This document shows, piece by piece, positions 30,359 to 38,978 of a stretch of 60,887 bases of DNA. Position numbers and translations under genes: made by a program. The stretch covers positions 1-60,887 of the forward strand of contig JAQGOE010000093.1 in assembly GCA_028293725.1 (NCBI GenBank), written 5' to 3'. The notes beneath the pieces are model-generated. The model saw nothing but the letters and a program-made list of their open reading frames with translations, ran no database searches and was not told the DNA's origin. Numbering within the stretch: the stretch's first letter is position 1; every line of letters starts with the position of its first letter. Origin of the DNA: Gammaproteobacteria bacterium. Its GTDB lineage: Bacteria > Pseudomonadota > Gammaproteobacteria > Steroidobacterales > Steroidobacteraceae.

Positions 30359-31741
30359 ATGAAGCACTTGATCGGTTCCTTGAAGAGCGGCAACTGGAAG
30401 GCGCTGCTGGCGTGCTTTCTGTACTTCGATACCGGATTCACCACCTGGGTGATGTTCGGTCCGCTCGCGCCCTTCATTTCCAAGCAGCTGACGCTTTCGC
30501 CGACCCAGGCGGGCTTCCTGGTTGCAGTCCCCGTGTTGGCGGCTTCCATTGTGCGGGTGACGCTGGGCAACCTGTTCCAGTCGGTCAGCGGCCGCAAACT
30601 CGCGCTCATCAGTATCTCGCTGTCGTCGATCCCGGCATTCGTGCTGCTTCTGCCGATCGTGCCCAACTACACTTTATTGCTGGTCCTGGGCGTGTTCCTC
30701 GGCATCGGCGGCGCGAGCTTCGCGGTCGCATTGCCGATGGCCGGCAGCAGCTATCCGCCGCGCGTGCAGGGTCTCGTGTTAGGGCTGGCTGCCGCCGGCA
30801 ACATCGGCGCGGTGTTGGATGGCTTCCTGTTTCCCGGACTGGCGCAGCAATTTGGCTGGCAACACGCGACCATGGCTGTGCTGCCGCTGCTGGCGCTCGC
30901 CGCGGTAACCGTATTCTTCTGGGCCGAGGATCGGAGCGCGAAGAGCACCGACGCGACGCGTGCCTACATTGGCTCGGCGGTCTCCTTTGCGGGTCTCATC
31001 GCGCTCGTACTACTCGTCAACGGCGGCCTGTTTGGAAGCGGCAAGAGCGGCCAGCTGTTGCTTCCCGTTTTTGGCTCCGCCATTGCGTTGGCGGTTCTGC
31101 CGCGGAAGTACCTTGCCGTACTTACCGAGCGGGACACCTGGGTCATGATGCTCGTATACAGCATCACCTTCGGTGGCTTCGTGGGGATGTCGTCTTACGT
31201 GAGCCTGTTGTTGACGACGCAGTACGGGCTTTCGAAGTTGGATGCGGGCTTCCTGATGGCGGGCCTTTCGTTCACCGGCGCGATGGTACGACCCGTCGGC
31301 GGCTGGGTCGCCGATCGAGTTTCGGGGGTGCGGGTTCTGCTCGTTCTGCTGGTGGCGATCGCGATCTTCAACGTGGGTTTTGCCATGCTCATGCCACCGC
31401 TCGCGGGCGGGGCGGCATTGCTCTTTGGTCTGTATGTCTGCTTCGGTCTCGGTAACGGCGCCACCTTCCAGCTCGTGCCGCACCGCTGGCAGGGTAAGAC
31501 GGGTGTGATGACGGGGATCATCGGCGCCGCGGGCGGTATAGGAGGGTTCTATCTGCCGGTCGTGATGGGCATCGCCAAGGAAACCACGGGGAGTTATCAG
31601 ATGGGTTTCGCGACGTTCGGCGCGCTGGCAACCCTCGCGTTCATCCTGGTCGCCACGTTGCATCAGCAGTGGCTGGCTTGGGCGCTTCCAAGGGAGGGAG
31701 CAGCGGGGTTGGAGCTCGATGGGTCGGTGGTGGCGGAGTAG
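30359..31741 (+). CDS. narK: Nitrate/nitrite transporter, NarK/NasA-type MFS
   Basis: A 460-residue, 12-helix major-facilitator protein. Its N terminus WKALLACFLYFDTGFTTWVMFGPLAPFISKQLTLSPTQAGFLVAVPVLAASIVR and the nitrate signature regions GIGGASFAVALPMAGSSYPPRVQGLVLGLAAAGNIGAVLDG and GLGNGATFQLVPHRWQGKTGVMTGIIGAAGGIGGFYLPV identify the nitrate/nitrite porter family. With NasA and NirB it would supply nitrate for assimilation. The ATG at 30359 has GAGGAAA upstream; longer frames would extend through the terminator. Expression should need RpoN and antitermination. Confidence 0.94.
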   Translation: MKHLIGSLKSGNWKALLACFLYFDTGFTTWVMFGPLAPFISKQLTLSPTQAGFLVAVPVLAASIVRVTLGNLFQSVSGRKLALISISLSSIPAFVLLLPIVPNYTLLLVLGVFLGIGGASFAVALPMAGSSYPPRVQGLVLGLAAAGNIGAVLDGFLFPGLAQQFGWQHATMAVLPLLALAAVTVFFWAEDRSAKSTDATRAYIGSAVSFAGLIALVLLVNGGLFGSGKSGQLLLPVFGSAIALAVLPRKYLAVLTERDTWVMMLVYSITFGGFVGMSSYVSLLLTTQYGLSKLDAGFLMAGLSFTGAMVRPVGGWVADRVSGVRVLLVLLVAIAIFNVGFAMLMPPLAGGAALLFGLYVCFGLGNGATFQLVPHRWQGKTGVMTGIIGAAGGIGGFYLPVVMGIAKETTGSYQMGFATFGALATLAFILVATLHQQWLAWALPREGAAGLELDGSVVAE

Positions 31742-31856
31742 GGAACGCGCGGGTTGGCGCGCGGCGCACGCATCCGCCTGGCACTGGCCGGCCGGGGCAT
31801 CCGGCCAGTTGCGGGTTTGCCTCTGGTACTCGGCATGCGGGTAAGATGCCTTCCCC

Positions 31857-32693
31857 ATGGAGAACCAACCATTGGCCGGCCGCGTCGTCGCGGTCCCCGA
31901 GACCCGCGAGATCGACGTTTTTGCCGCCATGCTCGAGCGGCGCGGCGCGCAGGTCGTCCGCTGCCCGATGGTTGCGATCCACGATGCGCCCGATCCGGCT
32001 CCGGTCTTACAGTGGAGCCGCGAGCTGGCGGCCGGGTCATTCGACGACCTGGTTTTGCTGACAGGCGAGGGGCTGCGGCGGATTCTCGCGTGCATCGACC
32101 GCAATGAGCCGGCCCTCAAAGAGAGCTTCGTCGCTGCGCTGGCGCGCTTACGTAAAATCACGCGTGGCCCAAAGCCCGCTCGCGCGCTGCGGGAGCTGGG
32201 TATGAAGCCCGACATCGCGGCCGAGCGACCGACTACCGAAGGGGTCATCGCGAGTCTCCAGCCGTTCGACCTCAAGAGTCGCCGCTTCGGCGTGCAACTT
32301 TACGGCACCGAGCCGAACCGTCCGCTCGTGGATTTTCTAGAGACGGCCGGCGCGAAGGTGTCGACGGTGGCGCCTTACGTCTACGCCGACGCGGCCGACA
32401 ATGAGGCGATACTGACTCTCCTTAAACGCATCCTGGCCGGAGAAGTCGACGCTATCGCCTTCACCAGTACGCCACAGGTCGAGCGCCTCTTCGCCGTCGC
32501 ACCGGCCGAGAGCATCACCGCAGCTCTCGCGAAGACGGTGGTTGCGGCGGTCGGCCCGGTAGTCGCCGACACTCTGCGCCGGCACGGAATCCAGGCGCGG
32601 GTCATGCCCGAAGAATCCTTTTTCCTCAAACCCCTGACCAGCGTTCTCGAAGACGCGCTGGGCGCGAAGTCGAAGTTGTCCCCAACAGCATAA
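31857..32693 (+). CDS. Uroporphyrinogen-III synthase (HemD-like)
   Basis: A 278-residue protein with the two-lobed HemD fold. Recognisable parts are LAGRVVAVPETREIDVFAAMLERRGAQVVRCPM at the N terminus, FDDLVLLTGEGLRRILA, GPKPARALRELGMKPDIAAERPTTEGVIASL in the middle, and VDAIAFTSTPQVERLFAVA plus AAVGPVVADTLRRHGI near the end. It would close hydroxymethylbilane to uroporphyrinogen III, the branch point to sirohaem, the NirB cofactor. Its place directly after narK suggests a dedicated copy for nitrite reductase. No cysG or nirE is in the window. Homologues fused or linked to nitrite reductase loci are known. Confidence 0.82.
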   Translation: MENQPLAGRVVAVPETREIDVFAAMLERRGAQVVRCPMVAIHDAPDPAPVLQWSRELAAGSFDDLVLLTGEGLRRILACIDRNEPALKESFVAALARLRKITRGPKPARALRELGMKPDIAAERPTTEGVIASLQPFDLKSRRFGVQLYGTEPNRPLVDFLETAGAKVSTVAPYVYADAADNEAILTLLKRILAGEVDAIAFTSTPQVERLFAVAPAESITAALAKTVVAAVGPVVADTLRRHGIQARVMPEESFFLKPLTSVLEDALGAKSKLSPTA

Positions 32694-32708
32694 GAAGGGA
32701 ACAGGCTC

Positions 32709-34703
32709 ATGAGTTCGTCACCACAGCTCGCGTCATCAACGCTCGCGTCAGCGCAAGTCGCGCCCCAACTGACGGTGCGCGCCATCGTTCTAGCCGTAAT
32801 CCTCGCGGCGGTCCTGGCCGCGGCGAACTCGTACCTCGGCCTGTTTGCCGGATTGACCATCGCCTCGGCGATTCCATCCGCGGTGGTGGCGATGGCCGTC
32901 CTGAAGGCTCTCGGCGGCGGCGGCATTCTCGAAAATAACATCGTGCAAACCGGCGGGTCGGCGGGTACGTCGCTTGCCTCGGGTGTCATTTTCACGATCC
33001 CCGCGCTCGTCATTCTCGGTTACTGGAAGGCGTTCGACTTCTGGTGGGTGCTGGCGATTTCGGGTCTCGGAGGCATACTCGGCGTGTTGTTTTCGGTGCC
33101 CCTGCGCCGCTCCCTCATCGTCGACCAGCAGCTCGCGTTTCCCGAGGGTAAGGCGGCGGCCGAAGTGCTCCGGGCCGGGGAGAATCCCGAGCAGGGCATC
33201 AAACTCCTGGGCGGCGCCTCGTTAGGCGGTGCGGTCGTCAAGCTCGCGGCGGCCAGCGGTTTGCGCATCATTCCCGACACAGCCGCCGTGGGTGGCTCCA
33301 TCGGTAAAGCAATCTTCTACCTCGGCACGAATCTCTCCCCCGCGTTACTGGGCGTCGGTTACATCGTGGGATTCAATGTCGGCATCGTCGTTTGCGGAGG
33401 CGGCCTCATTTCCTGGGATATCGTCATTCCCATCTATCACGCCTATTTTCTGCAAGACAACGCGCCCCTCGCCCAGGCGGTGGCGGGCTTGAGCGGAACC
33501 GATCTCTCCTTCGCCCTGTGGAGTAAGGAAATTCGCTATCTCGGCGTCGGCGCAATGGTGGTCGGCGGCGTCTGGACTCTCATCAAGCTGCGGTCGTCGC
33601 TCATGTCGGGAGTCCGCAGCGGGCTCGCGCTCACACGGGCCGCCGCCGGTGAGCACATTCCGCACACGGAAATCGATCTGCCCATGAAGTGGATCCTGCT
33701 CGGCGTCGTGCTGTTTACAGTTCCGTTGTGGCTGCTTTACCAGAACATCGTCGGCAGTGTCGTGGTCAGCATCCCGATGACCCTCATCATGGTCGTGGCG
33801 GGTTTTTTGTTCTGTTCGGTGTCGGCTTACATGGCCGGCCTGGTCGGCTCTTCCAACAATCCGGTCTCGGGCATCACCATCGCCACCATCCTGTTCGCCG
33901 CCGCGGTGCTGCTGCTCCTGATGGGCCGTAACGCGCCGCTCGGCCCGGTCGCGACGGTGATGATCGGTGCCGTCGTGTGTTGTGCCGCCTGTATCGCGGG
34001 TGACAACCTGCAAGACCTGAAGGCTGGATATATCGTCGGCGCGACACCCTGGAAGCAACAGGTCATGTTGGCTATAGGTGTCGTCGTCTGCGCTATCATC
34101 ATGACGCCCGTATTGAATCTGCTCGCCAGCGCGTATGGCATCGGAATTGTGAGTCCCGAGCACCCGCATCCACTCGCGGCTGCGCAAGCGACCCTGATCG
34201 CATCTGTCGCAAAGGGTTTGTTCGGTGGAAAATTGCCCTGGAGCATGGTGGAGATCGGGGCGGCCATGGGAGTCGCCGTCATCATCGTGGACGAAGTCCT
34301 GCGGGTGCGCGGCTCGACGTTCAGGATTCCACCGCTGGGGGCCGCCATGGGCATCTACCTGCCGTTCGACGTCACAATGCCCATTCTCCTAGGCAGCATA
34401 TTGGCGTGGTTCGTGGAACGCTCATTTCGCGCGCAGGCCAGCCGAAAGGGAATGACCCTGACAGGCGACGACATGGAGCGGCTGCACCGGAAAGGAACCC
34501 TGCTGGCGGCAGGCCTGATCACCGGTGAGGCGTTGATGGGAATCCTGATCGCCATCCCGATCGTGAAAACCAACAGGGCCGATGTGCTGGCATTGCCGCC
34601 CGCGTGGCATTTTGGACAGTGGTTGGGCGTGTTGGCGTTTGCCGTAGTGGGGCTATGGCTCTACCGGACGTCCGCGTCGACGCAAGTCTCTCAGGAGCGC
34701 TGA
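32709..34703 (+). CDS. OPT-family oligopeptide transporter
   Basis: A 664-residue membrane protein of the bacterial OPT family, with around 16 hydrophobic segments. The N-terminal block LTVRAIVLAVILAAVLAAANSYLGLFAGLTIASAIPSAVVAMAVLKAL, then NNIVQTGGSAGTSLASGVIFTIPALVILG and LVGSSNNPVSGITIATILF are family signatures. Substrates are usually peptides or metal chelates; none can be assigned here. It starts 16 bp after the hemD-like gene, with GAAGGGAA before the ATG, so it may be co-transcribed with it even though no functional link is obvious. Confidence 0.92.
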   Translation: MSSSPQLASSTLASAQVAPQLTVRAIVLAVILAAVLAAANSYLGLFAGLTIASAIPSAVVAMAVLKALGGGGILENNIVQTGGSAGTSLASGVIFTIPALVILGYWKAFDFWWVLAISGLGGILGVLFSVPLRRSLIVDQQLAFPEGKAAAEVLRAGENPEQGIKLLGGASLGGAVVKLAAASGLRIIPDTAAVGGSIGKAIFYLGTNLSPALLGVGYIVGFNVGIVVCGGGLISWDIVIPIYHAYFLQDNAPLAQAVAGLSGTDLSFALWSKEIRYLGVGAMVVGGVWTLIKLRSSLMSGVRSGLALTRAAAGEHIPHTEIDLPMKWILLGVVLFTVPLWLLYQNIVGSVVVSIPMTLIMVVAGFLFCSVSAYMAGLVGSSNNPVSGITIATILFAAAVLLLLMGRNAPLGPVATVMIGAVVCCAACIAGDNLQDLKAGYIVGATPWKQQVMLAIGVVVCAIIMTPVLNLLASAYGIGIVSPEHPHPLAAAQATLIASVAKGLFGGKLPWSMVEIGAAMGVAVIIVDEVLRVRGSTFRIPPLGAAMGIYLPFDVTMPILLGSILAWFVERSFRAQASRKGMTLTGDDMERLHRKGTLLAAGLITGEALMGILIAIPIVKTNRADVLALPPAWHFGQWLGVLAFAVVGLWLYRTSASTQVSQER

Positions 34704-34751
34704 TGCGCGCCCTCCGCGAGGAGGGTCCGCGCGCGTGAGCCGCGACGCCTC

Positions 34752-35261
34752 ATGTTTCATGTCGTTCTCTTTCAGCCCGAGATTCCACCGAATACGGGCA
34801 ATGCGATCCGCCTGTGCGCCAACACCGGGAGCACCTTGCACCTGGTGAAGCCGCTCGGCTTCGACCTCTACCACAAGAACGCCCGTCGCGCGGGGCTCGA
34901 CTACGATGACCTGGCGACGGTACGACTGCATCAAGGGCTGGATGCCTGCCTCGAAGCGCTGAGCGGCGCGCGCTTGTTCACCGTTGAGACCAGTGGCACG
35001 CGGGTCTATTCGGAGGCCAGTTTCCAGCCCGGTGATGCGCTCATCTTCGGCTCGGAGCGCCGTGGTCTCCCGGCGAAGGTGTTGGATCTCATTCCGCCGG
35101 AGCAGCAACTCACCATTCCCATGCGCGCCGGCAATCGCAGCCTCAACCTGTCGAACGCCGTCGCTCTCGTCGTTTACGAAGCGTGGCGACAGAATGGGTT
35201 CCAGGGCGGCGGCACGCTGCTCGAGCCAAGCCAGACAGAAATTATTCCGTCTCAGACTTGA
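34752..35261 (+). CDS. trmL: tRNA (cytidine/uridine-34-2'-O)-methyltransferase TrmL
   Basis: A 169-residue SPOUT (alpha/beta-knot) methyltransferase that modifies the wobble base of tRNA-Leu. The three knot motifs are present: PEIPPNTGNAIRLCANTG, DALIFGSERRGLP and IPMRAGNRSLNLSNAVALVVYEAWRQ. Length is normal for TrmL. The last 20 bases overlap the end of gpsA on the opposite strand. Confidence 0.95.
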   Translation: MFHVVLFQPEIPPNTGNAIRLCANTGSTLHLVKPLGFDLYHKNARRAGLDYDDLATVRLHQGLDACLEALSGARLFTVETSGTRVYSEASFQPGDALIFGSERRGLPAKVLDLIPPEQQLTIPMRAGNRSLNLSNAVALVVYEAWRQNGFQGGGTLLEPSQTEIIPSQT

Positions 35262-36261
35262 TCGGCCGGCTCATGAGCTCACGAACGGCGTCCTTGGCCG
35301 GGACGCCTCCGTAGAGCACCCGAAAGACGCCTTCGCAAAGAGGCATCTCGACACCCGACCGTGCTGCAAGGGTGCGGACAGCTTTCGCAGCGGTGTAACC
35401 CTCAACGACCTGGCCGATTTCGGCCAAAGCATGCTCCGGCGTGGCGCCCGCCGCCAGCGACAGGCCGAAGCGCCGGTTGCGCGATTGGTCGTCGGTGCAC
35501 GTCAGAACGAGATCGCCGAGTCCGGCGAGTCCCATGAATGTCTCACGCTGAGCGCCGAGCGCCACACCGAGCCGCATCATCTCCGCCAGCCCGCGGGTGA
35601 TGAGCGCGACACGAGTGTTAGCACCGAAGCCGAGGCCATCCGAAAGTCCGGCGCCCACAGCGAGAACGTTCTTGACGGCCCCGCCGATCTCAACACCCGC
35701 GATATCAGTAGATGTGTACGCCCGGAAATTCGCGGACGAGAGATCAAGTGCGAGCGCCGTCGCGAATGCAGCGTCCGGCGACGCTATGGTCATTGCCGTC
35801 GGTAATCCCGCACCAACTTCGCGCGCAAATGTGGGGCCGGAAAGCACAGCCACGGCGCGTTGCGATCCAAGTACCTCACGCGCGATCTGGTGGGGGAGCC
35901 GGCCCGTTTCGAGCTCGAGACCCTTGGTCGCCCAGGCCAGCCGCATGTCCGGCGCCAGGAACGGCGCGATCTCTCCAAGCACGGCGCGGAAAGCGTGACT
36001 CGGGACGACAACCAACACGTCGCGGGCGCCAGCCAGCGCCGCGGACAAATCGGGCTCGACGATGAGCGAGCGCGGAAACTCGCCTCCCGACAAATAACGC
36101 TCGTTGCGGCGGCTTTGTCCCATCGCGAGCAATTGCCCGCGGTCGCGACCCCACAAGCGAGTCGCGCGGCCGCTGCGCGCGAATTGGATGGCGAGCGCGG
36201 TCCCCCATGAGCCCGCCCCGAGCACAGTGACCGGGGTCGCCTGCTCTGCTGGTGCACTCAT
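35242..36261 (-). CDS. gpsA: Glycerol-3-phosphate dehydrogenase [NAD(P)+]
   Basis: A 339-residue cytoplasmic enzyme that makes sn-glycerol-3-phosphate from dihydroxyacetone phosphate for phospholipids. The Rossmann motif TVLGAGSWGTALAIQFA, the catalytic lysine region GVEIGGAVKNVLAVGAGLSDGLGFGANTRVALITRGLAEM, and GLAGLGDLVLTCTDDQSRNRRFG are standard. It follows secB by 36 bp in the order yibN-grxC-secB-gpsA, as in E. coli. The C terminus overlaps trmL by 20 bases. Confidence 0.96.
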   Translation of the reverse strand: MSAPAEQATPVTVLGAGSWGTALAIQFARSGRATRLWGRDRGQLLAMGQSRRNERYLSGGEFPRSLIVEPDLSAALAGARDVLVVVPSHAFRAVLGEIAPFLAPDMRLAWATKGLELETGRLPHQIAREVLGSQRAVAVLSGPTFAREVGAGLPTAMTIASPDAAFATALALDLSSANFRAYTSTDIAGVEIGGAVKNVLAVGAGLSDGLGFGANTRVALITRGLAEMMRLGVALGAQRETFMGLAGLGDLVLTCTDDQSRNRRFGLSLAAGATPEHALAEIGQVVEGYTAAKAVRTLAARSGVEMPLCEGVFRVLYGGVPAKDAVRELMSRPIKSETE

Positions 36262-36297
36262 GGGAGAGTCATGCCGGAAGCCAACTGGTCTTCCGTG

Positions 36298-36777
36298 TTA
36301 GTTCGTCGTGGTGGGCTGCTGCGCCTGGTTCGAGGCGTAGAGCGCGTCGAAGTTGACGGGAGGAAGCAGGAACTGCGGGAAGCCGCCCTGTGTGACGAGC
36401 TGCGAGACGGCAGCGCGAGCATACGGAAACAGCACACTGGGGCAAACGCTGCTGATGGCCCGCTTGGCGTCAACCTCGCTCAAATTGCGCAGCGTGAACA
36501 CACCGGCCTGTTTGACCTCCACCAGGAAAATGGTGGCGTCGTTCTGTTTCGCGGCGACGGTCACCGTCAGCACGACCTCGGTCAGCTCCGGCGTCAGACC
36601 CGTGGCAGCCGTATGCAGGTCGAGATTGATCTGCGGATTCCAATTGCCATCCAGGCGCGGTCCGTTCGGCGCCTCATACGAGCAGTCCTTCAGATAGACA
36701 TTCTGCAGAGCCAGCACCGGGCCCGTTTCCGCCTGCTCTCCGGAAGCCGGCACCCCGCCGACTGTTTCATTCGCCAT
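36298..36777 (-). CDS. secB: Protein-export chaperone SecB
   Basis: A 159-residue cytosolic chaperone that keeps secretory proteins unfolded and passes them to SecA. FLVEVKQAGVFTLRNLSEVDAKRAISSVCPSVLFPYARAAVSQLVTQGGFPQFLLPPVNFDALYA is the conserved core. The N and C tails are low-complexity, as usual. Only one base separates it from the grxC stop, so the two are translationally linked. Confidence 0.96.
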   Translation of the reverse strand: MANETVGGVPASGEQAETGPVLALQNVYLKDCSYEAPNGPRLDGNWNPQINLDLHTAATGLTPELTEVVLTVTVAAKQNDATIFLVEVKQAGVFTLRNLSEVDAKRAISSVCPSVLFPYARAAVSQLVTQGGFPQFLLPPVNFDALYASNQAQQPTTTN

Positions 36778-36778
36778 T

Positions 36779-37045
36779 TCAAACTCCAGTTTTTAATAAT
36801 GTATCGAGACGTCCGCCGGCTTCGAGCTCATGCAGATCGTCACAGCCACCGACATGCGTCGCGCCGATGAAGATCTGCGGCACGGAGCTCCGGCCGCTGC
36901 GAGCCGTCATTTCTTTGCGCGCCTCGGGACGCGCATCGACATCGATCTCCTCGAAATCGACGCCTTTTCTCTCGAGAAGCTGCTTCGCGCGCGTGCAGTA
37001 CGGGCACCAGCCCGTCAGATAAACCACGACCTTCGGTCCGCTCAT
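36779..37045 (-). CDS. grxC: Glutaredoxin 3
   Basis: An 88-residue thioredoxin-fold redox protein with the dithiol active site CPYC at residues 14-17, the cis-Pro region SSVPQIFIGATHVGGCDDL and normal glutaredoxin length. It reduces protein disulfides with glutathione. The gene sits between yibN and secB, the conserved gammaproteobacterial order. Confidence 0.96.
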   Translation of the reverse strand: MSGPKVVVYLTGWCPYCTRAKQLLERKGVDFEEIDVDARPEARKEMTARSGRSSVPQIFIGATHVGGCDDLHELEAGGRLDTLLKTGV

Positions 37046-37069
37046 GCGCCGCTCTCCGTCCGAAAGGGA

Positions 37070-37492
37070 TCAGCCGCGAGTCAGCGGCAGATTCTCGGTG
37101 CGCCACGCGCCCAGGCCGCCGCGCAGATTGACGGCTTTGGTGAAGCCCTGCGCGGCAAGCTGCCGCACCGCCGACGCGCCGAGGGAACCGGTGTCGTCAT
37201 ACACGACGACGACCTTTTCTTTGTACTTTTTCAAAGTATCGGCGGCCTGCAGAATCTGCTCACCGCTCATCTGGCGCGCGCCACCGACGTGTCCCGCCGT
37301 ATATTGCTCGGCTGGACGCAAGTCGATGAGCAACGCACCCTGATTCATCAGCCGGACCATATCCTGCGGGGACACGGACGCCTTTGTCTCGGAGCGCACC
37401 CGCATTTCATACAATGTGACCATGATGACCACCAGCACCGCCGCGGCTGCGAGCCAGGGATGATGGTTGGTGTACTCGATTAAACGTTCCAT
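37070..37492 (-). CDS. yibN: YibN-like membrane-anchored rhodanese-fold protein lacking the catalytic Cys
   Basis: A 140-residue protein with one N-terminal membrane helix (residues about 12-30, PWLAAAAVLVVIMVTLYEM) and a rhodanese domain (ALLIDLRPAEQYTAGHVGGARQM ... VVVYDDTGSLGASAVRQLAAQGFTKAVNLRGGLGAW). The active-site loop, normally starting with Cys, reads YDDTGSLGASA, so sulfurtransferase activity is unlikely. E. coli YibN also departs from the canonical loop. Order with grxC-secB-gpsA supports the name. Its role in the family is unclear. Confidence 0.87.
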   Translation of the reverse strand: MERLIEYTNHHPWLAAAAVLVVIMVTLYEMRVRSETKASVSPQDMVRLMNQGALLIDLRPAEQYTAGHVGGARQMSGEQILQAADTLKKYKEKVVVVYDDTGSLGASAVRQLAAQGFTKAVNLRGGLGAWRTENLPLTRG

Positions 37493-37550
37493 GGATGAGC
37501 AATCGGGGGGCCGCGCCGGCCATAAAAAGGGCGCGCATTATAGCGCCCCT

Positions 37551-38804
37551 ATGCTTGCAGGTCCGTTACCTCGTATTCGAGGCTCTGGCCGCTCCTCGGG
37601 GGGTGGCCCAGGCGCCACGCGCCACGCCCTGCTGGCGATTTTGCTCGGCTTCGGGGCCAGTTGCGGCACAGGCCTGCTCTTTTATATGGCATCCACCGCT
37701 TCCGTGGCGGCCACCCGGACCGAAAGCGACGCCCAGAAGGCGGAATCCGAGCTGCAATCGGTCAAGTCCGAGATCGACCGCATCACCCGGCAGGTGAGCG
37801 GGGAACAGGTGGAGCGGGACCGCCTCACGCGGGAGCTGCGCTCGGCGGAAGTGTCGGTCGGCAAAGCCCGGGAATCGCTGGAAAGCGTACGGCACGAGCG
37901 AGCGGAGCGCGCCGCCCGGCGAGCCGCGCTGGCCGCTGAGAAACGCGACGCCCAGGCGACTATTGCCAAGGGCCGAGCCGCGCTCACCGGACAGCTGCGC
38001 GCCGCTTATTTAATAGGCCATGGGGAGCCTCTGAAGCTGCTCCTCAACCAGAAAGATCCCGCCCGCGCGGGCCGGATGTTCGTCTACTACAGTTATTTTG
38101 GCAGGGAGCGCGCGGAAGAGATCCATACCATCGAGGCCAACGTGACGCGCCTGGACGAGCTCGATACCGAGCTCTCCGCGCAGGACGAGAAGCTGGCGGA
38201 ATTGGAGAAGCAGCAACGCACTCAGCTCACGGAAGTCGAGCAGGCACGCTCGCGCCGCACCGTGGTGCTGGCGAACCTGGAGGCGGAATCCCACACCCGG
38301 GCGCAGAGCCTGGAAAAGCTGCGCAGCCAGCAGGCGGGACTCGAAAAACTCCTGCATGAATTGCGCGAGGCGATGGCCAGGTACCCCGTCGATACCAACA
38401 GCGCCTTCGGGCAGTTACACGGGAAACTCGCCTGGCCCGTATCCGGGCATGTCGTGGCGCGGTTCGGTGATACGCGGGCCGGCGGCGTGAAATGGGACGG
38501 CGTGCTCGTGGCCACAGAACGGGGTGCGCCCGTCAAGGCGGTCTACCAGGGCAGGGTCATCTATGCCGATTGGTTGCCCGGGCTCGGCCTCCTCACCATC
38601 GTCGACCATGGGGACGGCTACATGAGCCTCTATGGACATAATGAGCGGCTCTACAAGGCAGTGGGTGAGAGGGTGAGCGCCGGAGATGCGATTGCCTCTG
38701 CCGGCGACAGCGGTGGCAGCAGCCGCCCGGAGCTGTATTTCGAGATCCGCAAGGGCGGCAAACCGGTGGATCCGCGCCCCTGGTTCAAGGCCAGGGAGCC
38801 TTAG
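37551..38804 (+). CDS. envC: Murein hydrolase activator EnvC
   Basis: About 417 residues. After a signal or anchor sequence (ALLAILLGFGASCGTGLLFYMAS) comes a long coiled coil (residues about 55-290, heptads rich in Glu, Arg, Leu) and a C-terminal LytM/M23-like domain. The metal ligands are incomplete: the usual HxGxD site reads KWDGV and the final HxH reads LYFEI, while YGHN remains. That is the mark of EnvC-type activators, which switch on cell-division amidases rather than cut murein. ATG 37551 was chosen so that the signal region is N-terminal; no clear ribosome binding site exists. Divergent from yibN as in E. coli, but gpmM, which normally lies before it, is absent. Confidence 0.88.
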   Translation: MLAGPLPRIRGSGRSSGGGPGATRHALLAILLGFGASCGTGLLFYMASTASVAATRTESDAQKAESELQSVKSEIDRITRQVSGEQVERDRLTRELRSAEVSVGKARESLESVRHERAERAARRAALAAEKRDAQATIAKGRAALTGQLRAAYLIGHGEPLKLLLNQKDPARAGRMFVYYSYFGRERAEEIHTIEANVTRLDELDTELSAQDEKLAELEKQQRTQLTEVEQARSRRTVVLANLEAESHTRAQSLEKLRSQQAGLEKLLHELREAMARYPVDTNSAFGQLHGKLAWPVSGHVVARFGDTRAGGVKWDGVLVATERGAPVKAVYQGRVIYADWLPGLGLLTIVDHGDGYMSLYGHNERLYKAVGERVSAGDAIASAGDSGGSSRPELYFEIRKGGKPVDPRPWFKAREP

Positions 38805-38978
38805 GAGCGACCTATTGAACGGGGCCCACGGGGCCGGGACTCTCCCCGATGTGAAAGGCTTCAATTTTTCACCCGTAGGCGCACAAAAATTCATCGATTC
38901 GCCAACTCGCGCATGGTTCGGGCTCGACCAAAGGCTCATCGTCGGGCGCGCCCCCAGACTCGATCGGTTGGCGGGAAA

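Noticed and set aside
37551..38804. EnvC gene as an active M23 endopeptidase.
   Set aside because: Two of the metal-binding elements are replaced (KWDGV and LYFEI), so it should be an activator, not a hydrolase.
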